Shown piece by piece: positions 10,226 through 21,066 of a stretch of DNA of 64,000 nt; within the stretch, counting starts at the first letter, position 1; every line of letters starts with the position of its first letter. The notes beneath the pieces are model-generated. The model did no database searches. It had not been told where the DNA came from and saw only the letters and a list, made by a program, of their open reading frames with translations. The translations under genes were made by a program, and so were the position numbers. Origin of the DNA: Chamaecyparis obtusa (taxonomy: Eukaryota; Streptophyta; Pinopsida; Cupressales; Cupressaceae); contig BSBK01005139.1 in assembly GCA_027943335.1 (NCBI GenBank), positions 744,001 to 808,000 on the forward strand, given 5' to 3'.

Positions 10226-11603
10226 GCAACTGAACTGGAAATAGAAGCATATCCTGTATTGGATGAATTGACATCTAAAATCAGCACATTGAACTTAGAG
10301 CGTGTTAGGAGATTGAAAAGCAGGCTCGTAGCTCTGACTCGTACGGTCCAAAAGGTGTAAATCTTTAAACATTAATGATCTGTTATATTGGAATACACAG
10401 TAATATATCATGAATTATCAGTAAAATTTTTACTGCAGGTACGAGATGAGATAGAGCAACTTATGGATGATGATGGGGATATGGCTGAGATGTATTTGAC
10501 TGAGAAGAAGGAGCGCATGGAGGTTACATATTTTAGAGACCACTCTTTATATGGTTGTAATTCTGTTGGGGCTGGCTTTTCAGTATCAGCCCCTCTTTCT
10601 CCTGCATGTTCTCCTCCAGACTCTTCAAAGCTGGAAAGGACTATCAGCTTAGTACGTAGTAGGCATGAAAGCATGAGAGATTTTGAAAACAATGATGAAC
10701 ATATACAAGAGTTGGAGATGTTACTTGAAGCCTTCTTTGTGGTAATTGACAACACTCTCAACAAGTTAACATTGGTAAGTTGAGAGACAAGACAATCTTT
10801 ACTGGAGAGGTCTAAAAAAGTAAAATTAGATCAATTAGCAGGGGTTTGTCTTGATGCTCACACCCTCTACAATTCTCCACTAAGGACTATATGCCCACCA
10901 TGAGACTTCACAAGACTTCACAATTCCTGTATGGGCATACCACTTCAACTGCAAGAATATTGCAGCAACACATATGCCACTTTTGGGCATTTGAACCCGT
11001 ATCTCTCTATCTTGAGAACCCTGTGGCCTTGCCATTTGAGCATAATTCCTTTGACTTTTCTACAGAGTTATTAGTGGTTAATGTTATTTTTTTTCTCATT
11101 TTGTTAAAATGGTGAATTAATAAAAAAAGCTTAATTTTGTAGAATGATCAAGTGAAAATTCCGTATATGATTGCAATTTTCTTGTCTAATTTTTGTTCTC
11201 ATGGTTTATAGCTAAAGGAGTACATTGATGATATAGAGGATTTCATAAATATTCAACTGGTAAGATTTTTATGTTTGATTGTTTATTACTTTTAAAAACC
11301 ATTGTATAGGATTGATTTACACCTTGCTCTTGCTTAAATTATTAAATCCTCACATTAGTTGTACTTATTGGTTAATATATGCCTAGGAGTCAAGACATAG
11401 GTTGGTGCCACACATTTGCAAAGATGACTGATATTTTTGGCATTACACGTTTTAGTTAATTCTTTGGACGTAATATCTTCTTATTTTAGAGTTTTTTGAT
11501 CTTTGAGAATGGTCATTGATAGGATAATGTTCGGAACCAGTTGATACAATTTGAGCTATTGCTCACAACAATGACTTTTGTTGTTGCTATGTTAGATCAT
11601 TGA
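10226..11603 (+). pseudogene. MRS2: MRS2/MGT magnesium transporter, four exons, 3' end lost
   Basis: The exons are 10226-10354, 10439-10774, 11212-11259 and 11523 onward. All three introns have GT and AG ends (GTGTAA/GCAG, GTAAGT/TAG, GTAAGA/TAG) and all junctions are in phase 0. The protein reads through ELTSKISTLNLERVRRLKSR, VRDEIEQLMDDDGDMAEMYL, SAPLSPACSPPDSSKLER, IQELEMLLEAFFVVIDNTLN, EYIDDIEDFINIQL and DNVRNQLIQFELLLTT. This is the cytosolic or matrix coiled-coil region and the start of the first membrane helix of plant MRS2-1/MRS2-5-type CorA-like Mg2+ channels, which work as membrane pentamers. After TFVVAM the frame gives LDH and stops at TGA 11601-11603. The expected FGVVAGIFGMN segment, with the essential Gly-Met-Asn filter, and the second helix are missing. 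The N-terminal exons are not in the window. Splice sites and frame are well kept, so decay or truncation may be recent. Confidence 0.85.
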
Positions 11604-12239
11604 AAGGATTGAAGTGTTATATCAGGTTTGACTTGAAAGGTATTTCTATGACTATGATTCTTCTCTAGCATTTATCACCCTATAGGATGCTTCTTAAAAC
11701 CTCTCTCATGCACTTGGATATTCAATTACCCCACTATTATATCTATCTTGGCCACATCACTCTCTAGCTGCATTTGACTGGTAACTTGTCCTTTTGCCAT
11801 GGGCCATGTCTTTTTAGAAGCTTCTTATGAATGCTAGTTTTTCATGTAATGCTTAACTTCTTCATAATGACTCACTACTGCTTCAAACCTTTACTTGCAT
11901 TATTACCTTGCCATCTTTCTTAATTTGCCTTGATGGACTGTTCTTTTTGACTATCCCTCCATTGGGCTGCCTCTAAAATGACAACTTTGTTGTCACTTCA
12001 CTCCACTGTCCACTCTTTCCCTTCATTTATTTTAATGCATGGAATTGTCTCCCTTTTGGATTGTTCCTTCCCCGTTATTTTTGCTATCATCACCAATGGT
12101 GAGCCTCAGGCATACCTTTAACTCTAAGAGTTACATCTTTTCCTTCTGATTTAAACTTCAACTCTATGGAGTGGTAGCTCTGGCTCCCCAAGGGGATGCA
12201 AAATTGCACTTCTAAAACAATTTTTGTATTCGCTAACCA
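11604..12239. other. Sequence after the broken MRS2 frame; probable retroelement
   Basis: No plus-strand exon continues MRS2. Read on the minus strand, it follows the Gypsy protease scrap and probably belongs to the same decayed element, but has many stops. Confidence 0.35.
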
Positions 12240-12490
12240 CACAATATAAAAATCATCACTTACCACATAGTCAATGAGGGTTAGTTTTAGTTGTCACATC
12301 TTTGTGCATGAATGATGAATCTATTTCATGCAATAACATTTAGACCTCCAAAATTCTCTAGAGGCCCCCTTAACCATCACTAGGTCACTAAGCATCTATC
12401 AATAAAATTATGGGTAGCCCTACTATCTATCAACATTGTAATCTGCTCTATGGTGATATAGTGCGCTCTCGATAAAGCTGCAATAATGCT
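12240..12490 (-). pseudogene. Ty3/Gypsy aspartic protease fragment
   Basis: The minus strand encodes ALSRAHYITIEQITMLIDSRATHNFIDRCLVT, given here in parts as ITMLIDSRATHNFID and flanks. I(L/V)DSGATHNFI is the active-site region of retroviral-type aspartic proteases in plant Gypsy elements. The conserved Gly after Asp-Ser is Arg here (GGG to AGG). Stops follow within 40 residues. No reverse transcriptase is seen beside it. The element probably inserted just downstream of, or within, the 3' part of the MRS2-type gene. Confidence 0.6.
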
Positions 12491-12907
12491 TCTGTTGGAC
12501 TCCAAATTGTCACTCTCTTTTATGGGCTGCTCTATGATATTCATGGCAGTGATTCTTTAGATTCATTCTCCTCATGAGATGCCTTTTGTTTCATGGACTT
12601 GGCCCTTATTCCTAGAGTTTGTAGTATGCTCCTACTCCATTGTAAGAGTTAAGATTGCAGCAGTTTTCCAGCAGTCAGCATGCTTCAGTGCATGATAAAT
12701 AGGAAAGGATGTCAGCAAAGTGCTGTAGAGTGTGTGCTGGAATGAATAAAACATGCATGAATGCCAACATTAGTTCTACTGAGAATAAAGTCTAGCTCAC
12801 AAATTAACTATCTTTTGCAGGTTGGGACAACACTTGCTCTTTGAATCTATTGCTTGTATGCATACTATTTGTGATGTGTAAGAAGTTGATTTTTACATGC
12901 ATTGGTA

Positions 12908-13034
12908 GCATTGGTAAAATGAGCATGATATGTTTGTAGCACCTGTAAACTTTGGAATGTTCTCACATACCGCATTGGTAAAATGAGCATGATATGTATG
13001 TAGCCCCTGTAAACTTTGGAATGTTCTCACATTT
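12908..13034. repeat. 64-bp tandem duplication
   Basis: GCATTGGTAAAATGAGCATG... occurs at 12908 and again at 12972 with two or three differences. Confidence 0.85.
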
Positions 13035-13166
13035 TTTTAATTGTTGCTTTCATTTATTTGAAGTCTGATGAGCCAATCAATGTAGATCAACCGCTTGCTT
13101 GGACTGATAATCAAGTAAGCAAATATTTACATATATGTAAAGCTTGATTTTCTTCAACTAGTATAT

Positions 13167-13298
13167 AGCATGTGGATAATATATCAACAATAAATAGTCT
13201 GGTCAAATCCTTTTATTGGATGCAAAAATTAACTGAGTATAGCATCTGGATAGTATATCAGCAATAAATAGTCTGGTTAAATCCTTTTATTAAATGCA
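13167..13298. repeat. 74-bp tandem duplication
   Basis: AGCAT(G/C)TGGATA(A/G)TATATCA... occurs at 13167 and at 13241, about 90% identical, and is followed by a CTTTTTAATAGACATTTTT tract that also occurs at about 15370. Confidence 0.8.
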
Positions 13299-15368
13299 CT
13301 TTTTAATAGACATTTTTTTTAAAAAAAAATTTAGTATTGGTGCAGCAGCTTTTCTAGCAGGATAGTAAAAGTGTCTACGCATTTAGTCGATCTACATTGT
13401 CATATTTGGTGATAGTCATCAGTGCCTTCGACATTTCACATTGTTTGGGCTGTGATCTATTTATTTCATCAAATTTCATATTGTTTGAGGCAACGATCAT
13501 ATTGTTTTGGCTATGGCCTATATATTCCTACTATACATACATAATTAATGGTGTTTGGGGCTGCGATCTACAACAACAATACAAATTTGAGGCAGTGATC
13601 TTTATCAGCTATATTTATTATGTTTGTGCTGTGATATACATACTCCACGATACCATATTGGATTGGTGATCAGCATACTACAGTGACACCTATTCTTCTT
13701 GGCTACAACCTACACCAAAGACTGTGGTAGTCACAACATCAGCAGTGTACACTGGTGGTTATGACATCATTGCTTCAACATCATTGGGTATTAGCAGGCT
13801 TGGAGAAGGACAAGACATTCCATCAACAATCAGAGGACAACATTAGAAATTAGAGGATCAGACATGCATTTCAAGCTCCCTTTGATCCAAATATCATTGA
13901 TCCTTCCGTGCTTTCCAACACAGATCATCATATTGGTAGGCCAAGGTGCATTATTTGTTCTCAGTTGTACTCAGTCTGTTTATCTAAATATATGATTGAT
14001 AGCTATTTCCTTTTGAGCATATTGTATTTTGGCATATCTTTCTTTTGGCATATAATTCAAAAATTTAGTACAAACGTAATATTTCCAAAAGAAATAGCAC
14101 ATAAAATTTATGTCTACAAGTTAATATCTCTTAGAATATTCTTTGCATTTAAATTATCTAAATACTACCTAGATATAACTGAATCATAACATGGGTTTTT
14201 CTATTTCTTATGACTGTGATCAAGTGGGAGAAGATTGTAGGCTTTCGGCTAAAGATATTGCCAATTCTGTGCAACAAATATTCAACATGATTCATGCCAC
14301 CTGCATTGGGTACATCAAAGACTGATGCAGACAAAATTGTTGAAGAAAACCAATAGTAAGTACATCATGATCAATGATTGATCAATTTGAAATCATTGCA
14401 GAGTCTGGAGTGTAGGCTGTCCATCATTTACAAGCATTTTCAGGCCAATAATTAGGCAGCATTACTCTTCAATGTACATTGCCATAAATACATTCAACAT
14501 GAAATTATCACAGTCGTCTTCTCATCTCTCTAAAAGCTCAATGTAATCAATGGGTGGAGTAACGCTGATGGTACTCATATGAGGGGCAACACTGCTACCA
14601 ATTTTTAGGAGATTATTATGGATCAGGGACTGCATTGTATCATTTTATTGGCTTATGAATTTATGCTGATTTATCATAATATAATGCTCAATAAATTATG
14701 CTTTCTTTATCTCAAAAATCTTGTGATTTCTTAAATAAATTTTAGTCTCAATGCTAAATAAAAGTGCAGTTTAGCAAATAATTTAGATCAAATGTCCAAT
14801 ATTTTCCCCACCCAATAAAAAGCTTGGAGAACTCACTCATCTTATCGATCTGGTTCAAATTTCTTTATGAATTTTTCTTTTCAATTCTTGTACGTTTATA
14901 GTAAACAACAGATGAATTACAATGGTGTTTTTTAAAGCTTTCTAATATGTTCTTTATGTCAAGATGTATAATTAAATAATGGCATCACTGTTTCTATCAG
15001 TATTATAAAAAAACAAATAATTATTTTTTTCATGACAATTTTCTTTTCTAACTATCATGTACCAATTTTTTTTTAAAATGATATTTCTCAACTTCTTTTG
15101 CATGATATAGATATGGGTGTTGATTGCATGATATATTAAAGTAATATTCCTAGCATTTATGTTTTGATTTTTTTTGCACATCAGATGGGGAATATTAGAT
15201 GCCCATTAATGTTCAGGGGAATATTAGACTGGAATTGGCATTATCTAATTCTAGATAACGTCAATTCCATGTTTGTGTCCATCCAACAAATTGGAATTGG
15301 AATTTTGTCCTCTTTAGTTTTCTAATTTTTAATTAATTAATAATTATTGTAAATAAGAAACCAATACC
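13299..15368. other. Spacer with degenerate internal repeats
   Basis: Between 13420 and 13670 a degenerate unit (TTTGNGGCTGTGATCTA-like) recurs about five times at 50-65 bp spacing. From 13680 to 14650 the sequence looks like an old retroelement: a purine tract AAGTGGGAGAAGA lies at about 14223, but no domain can be recovered. 14700-15360 is AT-rich. An imperfect 17-bp inverted repeat with a 6-base loop lies at about 15231-15270. Confidence 0.4.
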
Positions 15369-15910
15369 ACTTTTTAATAGACATTTTTAAAATTTTTTTT
15401 TCAGCATTGGTCTCAATTTCGACCAACGCTATGGTCGAAATTGAGACCATTGGACCAAAACAATCGACGACAAAGCCATACATTCGACCAATAGTATGGT
15501 CGAAATTGAGACCAATGCATGGTCTCAATTTCGACCAATGCATGGACTCAATTTCGACCAATGCATGGTCTCAATTTCGACCAATGCATGGTCTCAATTT
15601 CGACCAATGCATGGTCTCAATTTCGACCAATGCATGGTCTCAATTTTGACCAATGAATGGTCTCAATTTCTACCAATGCATGGTCTTAATTTTGACCATT
15701 GGACAAAAAAAATGACAGCGATTCTTCCAGTTTCAAGCAAGAGTTGTGGTCAAAATTTTGACTAAAATACTGGTCGAAATTTTGACCAATAAGAAATACA
15801 TAGCAAATTCGACAAAAAAAGAACAACGAAAGTTTTGGTCGTGGATTCGACCAATTATTGTCGAAAATTCGACCAATTCTCGTCAAAATTTGAGGTAAAA
15901 TTTACTAGTG
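15369..15910 (-). mobile_element. CACTA-type transposon end with subterminal repeats (partial)
   Basis: Read from the right, the sequence begins CACTAGTAAATTTTACCTCA at 15910, the same layout as the CACTA ends at 47990, 48890 and 62844 (CACTAnTA followed by an AAATTTG/CCTCAAATTT block). The next 500 bp are packed with short direct and inverted copies of an ATTTCGACCA-type motif, as expected of CACTA subterminal repeats that bind the element's own proteins. A perfect 18-bp inverted repeat with a 6-base loop lies at 15408-15449. I could not find the other end, so this is a truncated or solo end, or its partner is too diverged to see. Confidence 0.55.
15515..15698 (+). repeat. Eight contiguous 23-bp repeats
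   Basis: The unit ATGCATGGTCTCAATTTCGA plus CCA is repeated eight times (184 bp) with only scattered single-base changes, concentrated in the last three copies. There are no spacers, so it is not a CRISPR array. Because 23 is not a multiple of three and the unit has no stop in any plus frame, all three frames stay open and encode the same 23-residue repeat in rotation. The apparent 80-90 residue proteins here are by-products of that. Confidence 0.9.
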
Positions 15911-16546
15911 CTAGAGATTTATAAGAGAAATGTGTGATTATATGTTTGTTATCTCCTTCACCAAGCTAACACCTTCATCAATTTTGAGAGGTCAATAAAG
16001 TTATCCAGTAATGTTAGATTAGTATGATAGAGCCTATGGTGGAAATTGGTTGACTGTCTAATTATCTTTAGTATGGAGTTATGAGCTACACCTATAAGTC
16101 TTGGGCTTTATGTGTTATGGATCATGATAATTTGGTTAGCTTTATTAAGGTCAATAGCTTCATAAAATTGTGTATCATATATGAATAAAGTTGAAGGTAT
16201 AGATTTGCATTGCAACTAACCTTTTGGAAAGAGAATTCTATGCAGTATGCAACCAAATTAAAAGATTCTTTACATTTTCTCAGATTAAGTTACTCTATTT
16301 TTCTGCATGATCTATAGGCAGAATGTGGGAAATGATAATTTTAGATTAAGTGTTGAGGTCAATATTGGTATTATGATGATTTAAACTAATTACTGGAAAA
16401 TTTAACCTTGGAAATGCTTGGAAAATATTGAGATACCTTGTAGAATTAATAAATTGATATATGCATTTATATAATATAAATGGATGAAAAAAGAAATATC
16501 CCATGTATTTGGCCTTGTACTGCATGATTGGTATAGCAGAGTTTGT
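15911..16546. other. Spacer without gene
   Basis: AT-rich sequence between the CACTA end and the outer inverted repeat of the nested block. Nothing recognisable. Confidence 0.4.
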
Positions 16547-16718
16547 AAGAGGGGTATATGCACAAAGATGGGGTACCAAAAAGATGCCACTTTTCTTTTT
16601 GGTCCCAAATCACGCATAGTGCGTATGCACTAAAGGGTGTGCGCCCTATGGCTTGGGCAATCCAAAACAAAGTGTGTGTGCCAAATAGGGCGCACGCGCT
16701 TTGTAAAACCCCAAAATT

Positions 16719-17020
16719 TGTAGGATTTGAGAGACAAATCCATAGAACACCAAGAATACATGCATGCAAATAACCTGTTATAGGAGAGAAGCGGAAAGAA
16801 GCAAAAGACAAAACTCAGAAGTTACTCAAAATGTGAGAGCAAAATTATGATCCAAGTTAATGAAAAAAGAATTACAAGGTTCAACCTATAAAGGTGAACA
16901 AAACCCTAAAACTAGAAAAGCTAGGTTGCACATTATAATTAATAAAGATATTAATTATAATGCACCTAAGAGATAGCTTAAGTTAAAAAAGAGTAATGAA
17001 ACTAACTAATTACTCTAACA
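16719..17020 (-). repeat. LTR (3' copy for the minus-strand element)
   Basis: 302 bp, TGTAGGATTTG...TACTCTAACA on the plus strand, nearly identical to 19783-20085. It contains a short inverted repeat ATTATAATTAAT...ATTAATTATAAT. The adjacent 17021-17029 reads, on the minus strand, as the purine tract AAGGGGTGG. Confidence 0.92.
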
Positions 17021-17105
17021 CCACCCCTTAAGCAAAGCTCAGGAGGTAAGCTAATCTAGCATAGCTATGAAAGCAGGAAAGAAGGGTCCCAAAAACAAGG
17101 CCTGA

Positions 17106-19058
17106 TCAGGTACCCAATACAAGGAAATCTCTGTAAACCGAAGACAAAGGAGAAAACCTAGTGGGAAAAACTCCTCTCCAAAAAGAGATAGAAAAAAGTA
17201 GAAAAAGAAATGGCTCAAGAGACTCTCTCAAAACCATAAGTACAACCAACCCCTCATGAGAGAGGGAAGAGACACCAAAGCCCCCCTAGAATGATGGAAC
17301 CCCTGTGGAAATGATCGAACCAATGGAACTCCAATGCGGAAGAAATAAAGGCATGAAACAAGGAAACCCCTGAATGAGAGGTGAAACTAGAAGGCCTAAC
17401 TGATGCTCAAAGGAGAAAACACAAGGATCCTGAAAGGGAATCCCCAATGTAGGTGGTGTGATAGGTGTGCTAACACTATCATGAAAGAGGAGATGAATGT
17501 CCTCTGTAAAATCCTCAACAAGTGCACTTGGTGGCTCAATGAATGGAGCTGGAGGGTCAAACAGTGCTAAAGAAGAATCATGCTGAAGAGAAAAGACCTC
17601 AATAGGATGTGGTGTGGAAGTCATAGCAATGATCTTAGGAACAATACAAAGGTTCAAGTGACCTGACTGCACCACATGATGCTCTTGCGAAAGAGAAGAG
17701 TTGTGCTCCGACAATGGAGATGGTGGACCAAAGTGTGAGAAGGTGTAGAGACAGGTGGAATGATCAACTGTCCCTATAGAAATAATGCCTCCTGTCACAC
17801 TATCCTAGATGAAGACTGAATCTACCATGAACTCAACTGTCTTCCCTGACCCACTAAGTGTAATCTGATAAATCAAGAGAAGGTTTGCAGATAGAGATGG
17901 AACATACAATACATCATTGAATGTGCCATCCTGAATGCCTACAAAACCTTTCTCATAGACTGGCATAGCAGTCTTATTCCCCATGAGAATGTGAGGAATA
18001 GGAGAAGCCTCGAGAGAAGAGAAGATCTCCAGAGAAGATGCCATCTGGTGAGAAGCACCTGAATCCAGTATCCAAGGGACCTATGAAGGGGATGCAACAG
18101 AAGCCCGTAATGCATGACCCTATCTGAAATCCTATCCAGATGTCGAAGATGAGGTAGAAGACTGAAAAGCAGACCCCTATGAGGTAGAAGAGGATGGAGA
18201 GGAAATAGTGCTCTTCTGAAGAAGAGCTTGCAAATTGGCAATCTATTTCTCATAGCCATCAAATCTCTTCTGAAAACAATGTGACTCATCATGAGGCCCC
18301 TTCTGACAATAGGAACATGTAGGGCTCTCAATCTTCTATTTCTCCTTCTTAGAAGAAGATGGTGGGCCAGTAGAGTGCTGAGAAGAGGAATCTGATATTT
18401 GCTTCGACTTCTACTTTTGTGTATCCTGAGGTGTCTTGGCAAGAAATGCTTGTGACTATGAACCTGTAAGAGAATCTATTTGATTGAGCTTGGACTACTC
18501 ACGAGTCAACCTATCATAGAAGGTCTCAAAAGAGGGCATAACATGTTGTGCAGCCAGTGCATCCATAGTGGAGTAGAAGGTAGAAGTGAAAATCTGATAA
18601 GGACCGCGAAGCTTGGAGAGTATCAGAAAGATACACTCATCATCTGACTTCATCTTTCTAGCAACCTGTAAAATAGAACAAAGAGACTTGAACTTCATCA
18701 AGAAGTCCTCAATGCTGGTGAATGATTCAGGTACCAAGGAGGTGAGCTCTGCATCTATCTAGAGAACCCTGAACTGATTCATTGTACCAAACAAGGTGGA
18801 AAACTTGTTCCACATATCCTTGGGTCTGGTCAAACCATCCAGGTGGAACAACAACCCATCTAAAATATTCATTGAAATGAGGCCCATTGCCTCATCCATC
18901 CTATTTCTTTGCATAAGAGCCTCATAAGGCCACTGTAGAACTGGCTGAGCCTCATCGAGGCATGACCATAACCCTTTTGCCATAAGCAATCTAGTCATCT
19001 ATCCTTTCCAAGTGTGATAGTTGTGAGGTGTAAGGCGAGCGACAAAAGAGTCTGCCAT
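17106..19058 (-). pseudogene. Copia-type Gag-protease frame interrupted by 13 TAG codons
   Basis: One frame runs 651 codons from ATG (19058-19056) to TGA (17106-17108) without a frameshift. In order it shows an N-terminal TPHNYHTWKG and a UBN2-type Gag with LWSCLDEA, PKDMWNKFSTLFGTMNQF, EDFLMKFKSLCSILQ and SKLRGPYQIF. A zinc knuckle follows (CSYCQKGPHDESHCFQKRF), then the protease site WILDSGASHQM and NDVLYVPSLSANLL, then a Pro/His-rich tail. The in-frame stops have first bases at 19001, 18761, 18497, 18458, 18413, 18338, 18245, 18179, 18134, 18122, 18083, 17807 and 17288. All are TAG, and the first twelve lie where Gln is expected or plausible, as in E*SKLNQI, YEK*IANLQALL and PS*VPWILDSG. 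No TAA or TGA occurs before the end. Gag would form virus-like particles in the cytoplasm. The copy is now non-coding unless UAG is read through. Confidence 0.85.
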
Positions 19059-19770
19059 TGAGAGAAAGTAGATAGAAGTAGAAGGGTCTCTTTGAAATAA
19101 ATGACAAAAAGAGAATTTGCACCCCCCCCACAAAATAGTATACTATCTTCCGTACACTTCAAATAAGTATGTAAGCACAAAAAAAAAGGAAAAAACTTGA
19201 TTTTCAGATGCCTCCACTTTGACGCAAAAAAAAATTGATCAAACGACAAAATTTGAAAATGAAACTAGCATGGTTGGATCGGGCTTAGAAAGAGTTTTCC
19301 AATGATATATCACACTTTGATTTTTGATACCGTATGCCAAAATTTCTCAAAAATGGGTGCCAATTTTTTGGGGTGGCACGGATTCTGAAAACACCAAAAT
19401 TTTCAAAAAAACTCCTTGCGGCACCGAAAACCACCCACTAAGCAGTCAAAACTGCCCGTGTAGAAAAAATTCACCTTCATACCTTCTACACTCAAATCTT
19501 TGTGTCTCATGCCTCGAGAAGCGTGCCAGGTTCGTACGACCTTGGTTCCATAAAAAATTACCATAGATTGCTTCGGTACCCAAAGGTGGTCAAATTTTAT
19601 ATCAAAATTTGTCTAAATGGTCCTCTGAGTCCATTGGTGAGGTCAGTTTCAGCCCAAAATGCATCCAATAAATTTTTTTCCCTAGATCCAATAAAAAAAC
19701 TCTTCAAAAACTTGAAACCCTTAACCTCAAAACCTGCTTCAAAAACACTAGAACAGGCAGCAGCAGGGGA

Positions 19771-19782
19771 GCTCTGATACCA
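19771..19782 (-). other. Primer binding site (initiator Met tRNA)
   Basis: On the minus strand the right LTR is followed at once by TGGTATCAGAGC, the standard plant Copia primer site complementary to the 3' end of tRNA-iMet. It fixes the orientation of the element. Confidence 0.92.
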
Positions 19783-20085
19783 TGTAGGATTTGAGAGATA
19801 CAATCCATAGAACACCAAGAATACATGCATGCAAATAACCTGTTACAGGAGAGAAGTAGAAAGAAGCAAAAGGCAAAACTCAGAAGTTACTCAAAATGTG
19901 AGAGTAAAATTATGATCCAAGTTAATGAAAAAAGAATTACAAGATTCAACCTATAAAGGTGAACAAAACCCTAAAACTAGAAAAGCTAGGTTGCACATTA
20001 TAATTAATAAAAATATTAATTATAATGCACCTAAGAGATAGCTTAAGTAAAAAAAGAGTAATGAAACTAACTAATTACTCTAACA
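19783..20085 (-). repeat. LTR (5' copy for the minus-strand element)
   Basis: 303 bp, partner of 16719-17020. Nearly all base differences between the two are C/T or G/A transitions. Followed by the AAATT target duplication. Confidence 0.92.
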
Positions 20086-20700
20086 AAATTTCCACCCTCG
20101 TGCACCCTATGCAAAGCCACAAAAGTGGAATCCATATTCTTACATAGCGCATGTGCGCTATGAAAAACTAGAAACAGAGAGAGATAAGGGATAGAGAGGG
20201 GGTGATAGGGGGGGAGAGGGAGAGAGAGGGTAATTTATACAAATATAACATTTAAGTATAAGTTTGATTTATTTAATTTCTTATACTTTAAGTTATATTT
20301 GTATAAATTATAAAATATAATACTTCTAGGATGTTTGGGATAGGTTCTAGCTTCATAGGAGTTAAGATGTAGATTCTAGATTCGAAAAATTTTAGACTTA
20401 GCCAATTTTTAGGATTCAGCAAGCCTTCAGTAGGGTTACCTCCCACAATCCATCATGGATTTCTAAGGTCAAATTGAAGATAGCAAAAGGATTACCAAAG
20501 ATTTTTAACTTGTTTTATCACAAATCACTTGGTTTCGACCCCATCTCTATGATAGTCTTAGCTTAGCTCTGTCTCTCTCTCTCTCTCCTCTCACATCACC
20601 CTCTCTCTCCCCTTATCTACTCTCTCTCTTTCATTACTCTCTCTCTCTCTCTCCTCACATCACCCTCTCTCTCCCCCTTATCTACTCTCTCTCTCTCTCC

Positions 20701-20834
20701 CTCCCTTATTAGGGAGGGAGAGAGAGTGAGAGAGAAGGGAGAGAGAGAGATAAGGGAGAGAGAGAGGAGGGAGGGAGAGAGAGAGAGAGAGGGAGGGACG
20801 GAGGGACAAAGAGAGAGAGAGAGAGAGGGAGGGA

Positions 20835-20925
<91 letters not shown>

Positions 20926-21066
20926 TGAGAGAGAGAGAGGGTAATGAAAGAGAGAGTAGATAAGGTGGAGAGAGAGGGTGATGTGAGGAGAGAGAGAGGG
21001 TAATGAAAGAGAGTAGATAAGGGGGAGAGAGAGGGTGATGTGAGAAGAGAGAGAGAGAGAGAGAGA
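20701..21066 (+). repeat. (GA)n microsatellite
   Basis: Long GA tract, pure for about 90 bp around 20828-20920 and otherwise interrupted by GGGA, GACAAAGA and GGTGATGTGAG units. A further GA tract at 21402-21441 continues on the other side of the TRIM and shows that the TRIM inserted into it. Confidence 0.95.

Larger units (their letters stand above)
16719..20085 (-). mobile_element. Complete 3.37-kb LTR retrotransposon with gag-protease only
   Basis: All structural marks are present: two LTRs of 302 and 303 bp beginning TGTAGG and ending TAACA, the target-site duplication AAATT on both sides (16714-16718 and 20086-20090), an initiator-Met-tRNA primer site next to the right LTR, and a purine tract next to the left LTR. 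The element is therefore transcribed from right to left. The inside encodes only a Copia-type Gag and the start of a protease. There is no integrase, reverse transcriptase or RNase H, so it must have been moved by another element's enzymes. LTRs differ at about 8 of 302 positions plus one small indel, which indicates a moderately recent insertion. Confidence 0.92.

Noticed and set aside
12738..12746. GGAATGAAT reads Gly-Met-Asn in one frame downstream of the MRS2 exons
   Set aside because: The flanking codons do not match the conserved FGVVAGIFGMNF segment and there is no acceptor site in the right phase, so it is coincidence.
13062..13113. Exon-like stretch SDEPINVDQPLAWTDNQ between an AG and GTAAGC
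   Set aside because: Too short, not part of MRS2 proteins, and surrounded by tandem duplications; no second exon to join.
15515..15698. CRISPR-like regular repeats
   Set aside because: The repeats are contiguous with no spacers and the genome is a plant's.
15407..15765. Open frames of 75-90 residues over the 23-bp repeats
   Set aside because: They exist only because the repeat unit lacks stops in every frame; no protein family and no start or promoter context.
17286..19058. Alternative genetic code with UAG as Gln
   Set aside because: Host-type exons in the window use standard codons, and other retroelement remnants here contain all three stops as ordinary decay. Methylation-driven change is simpler.
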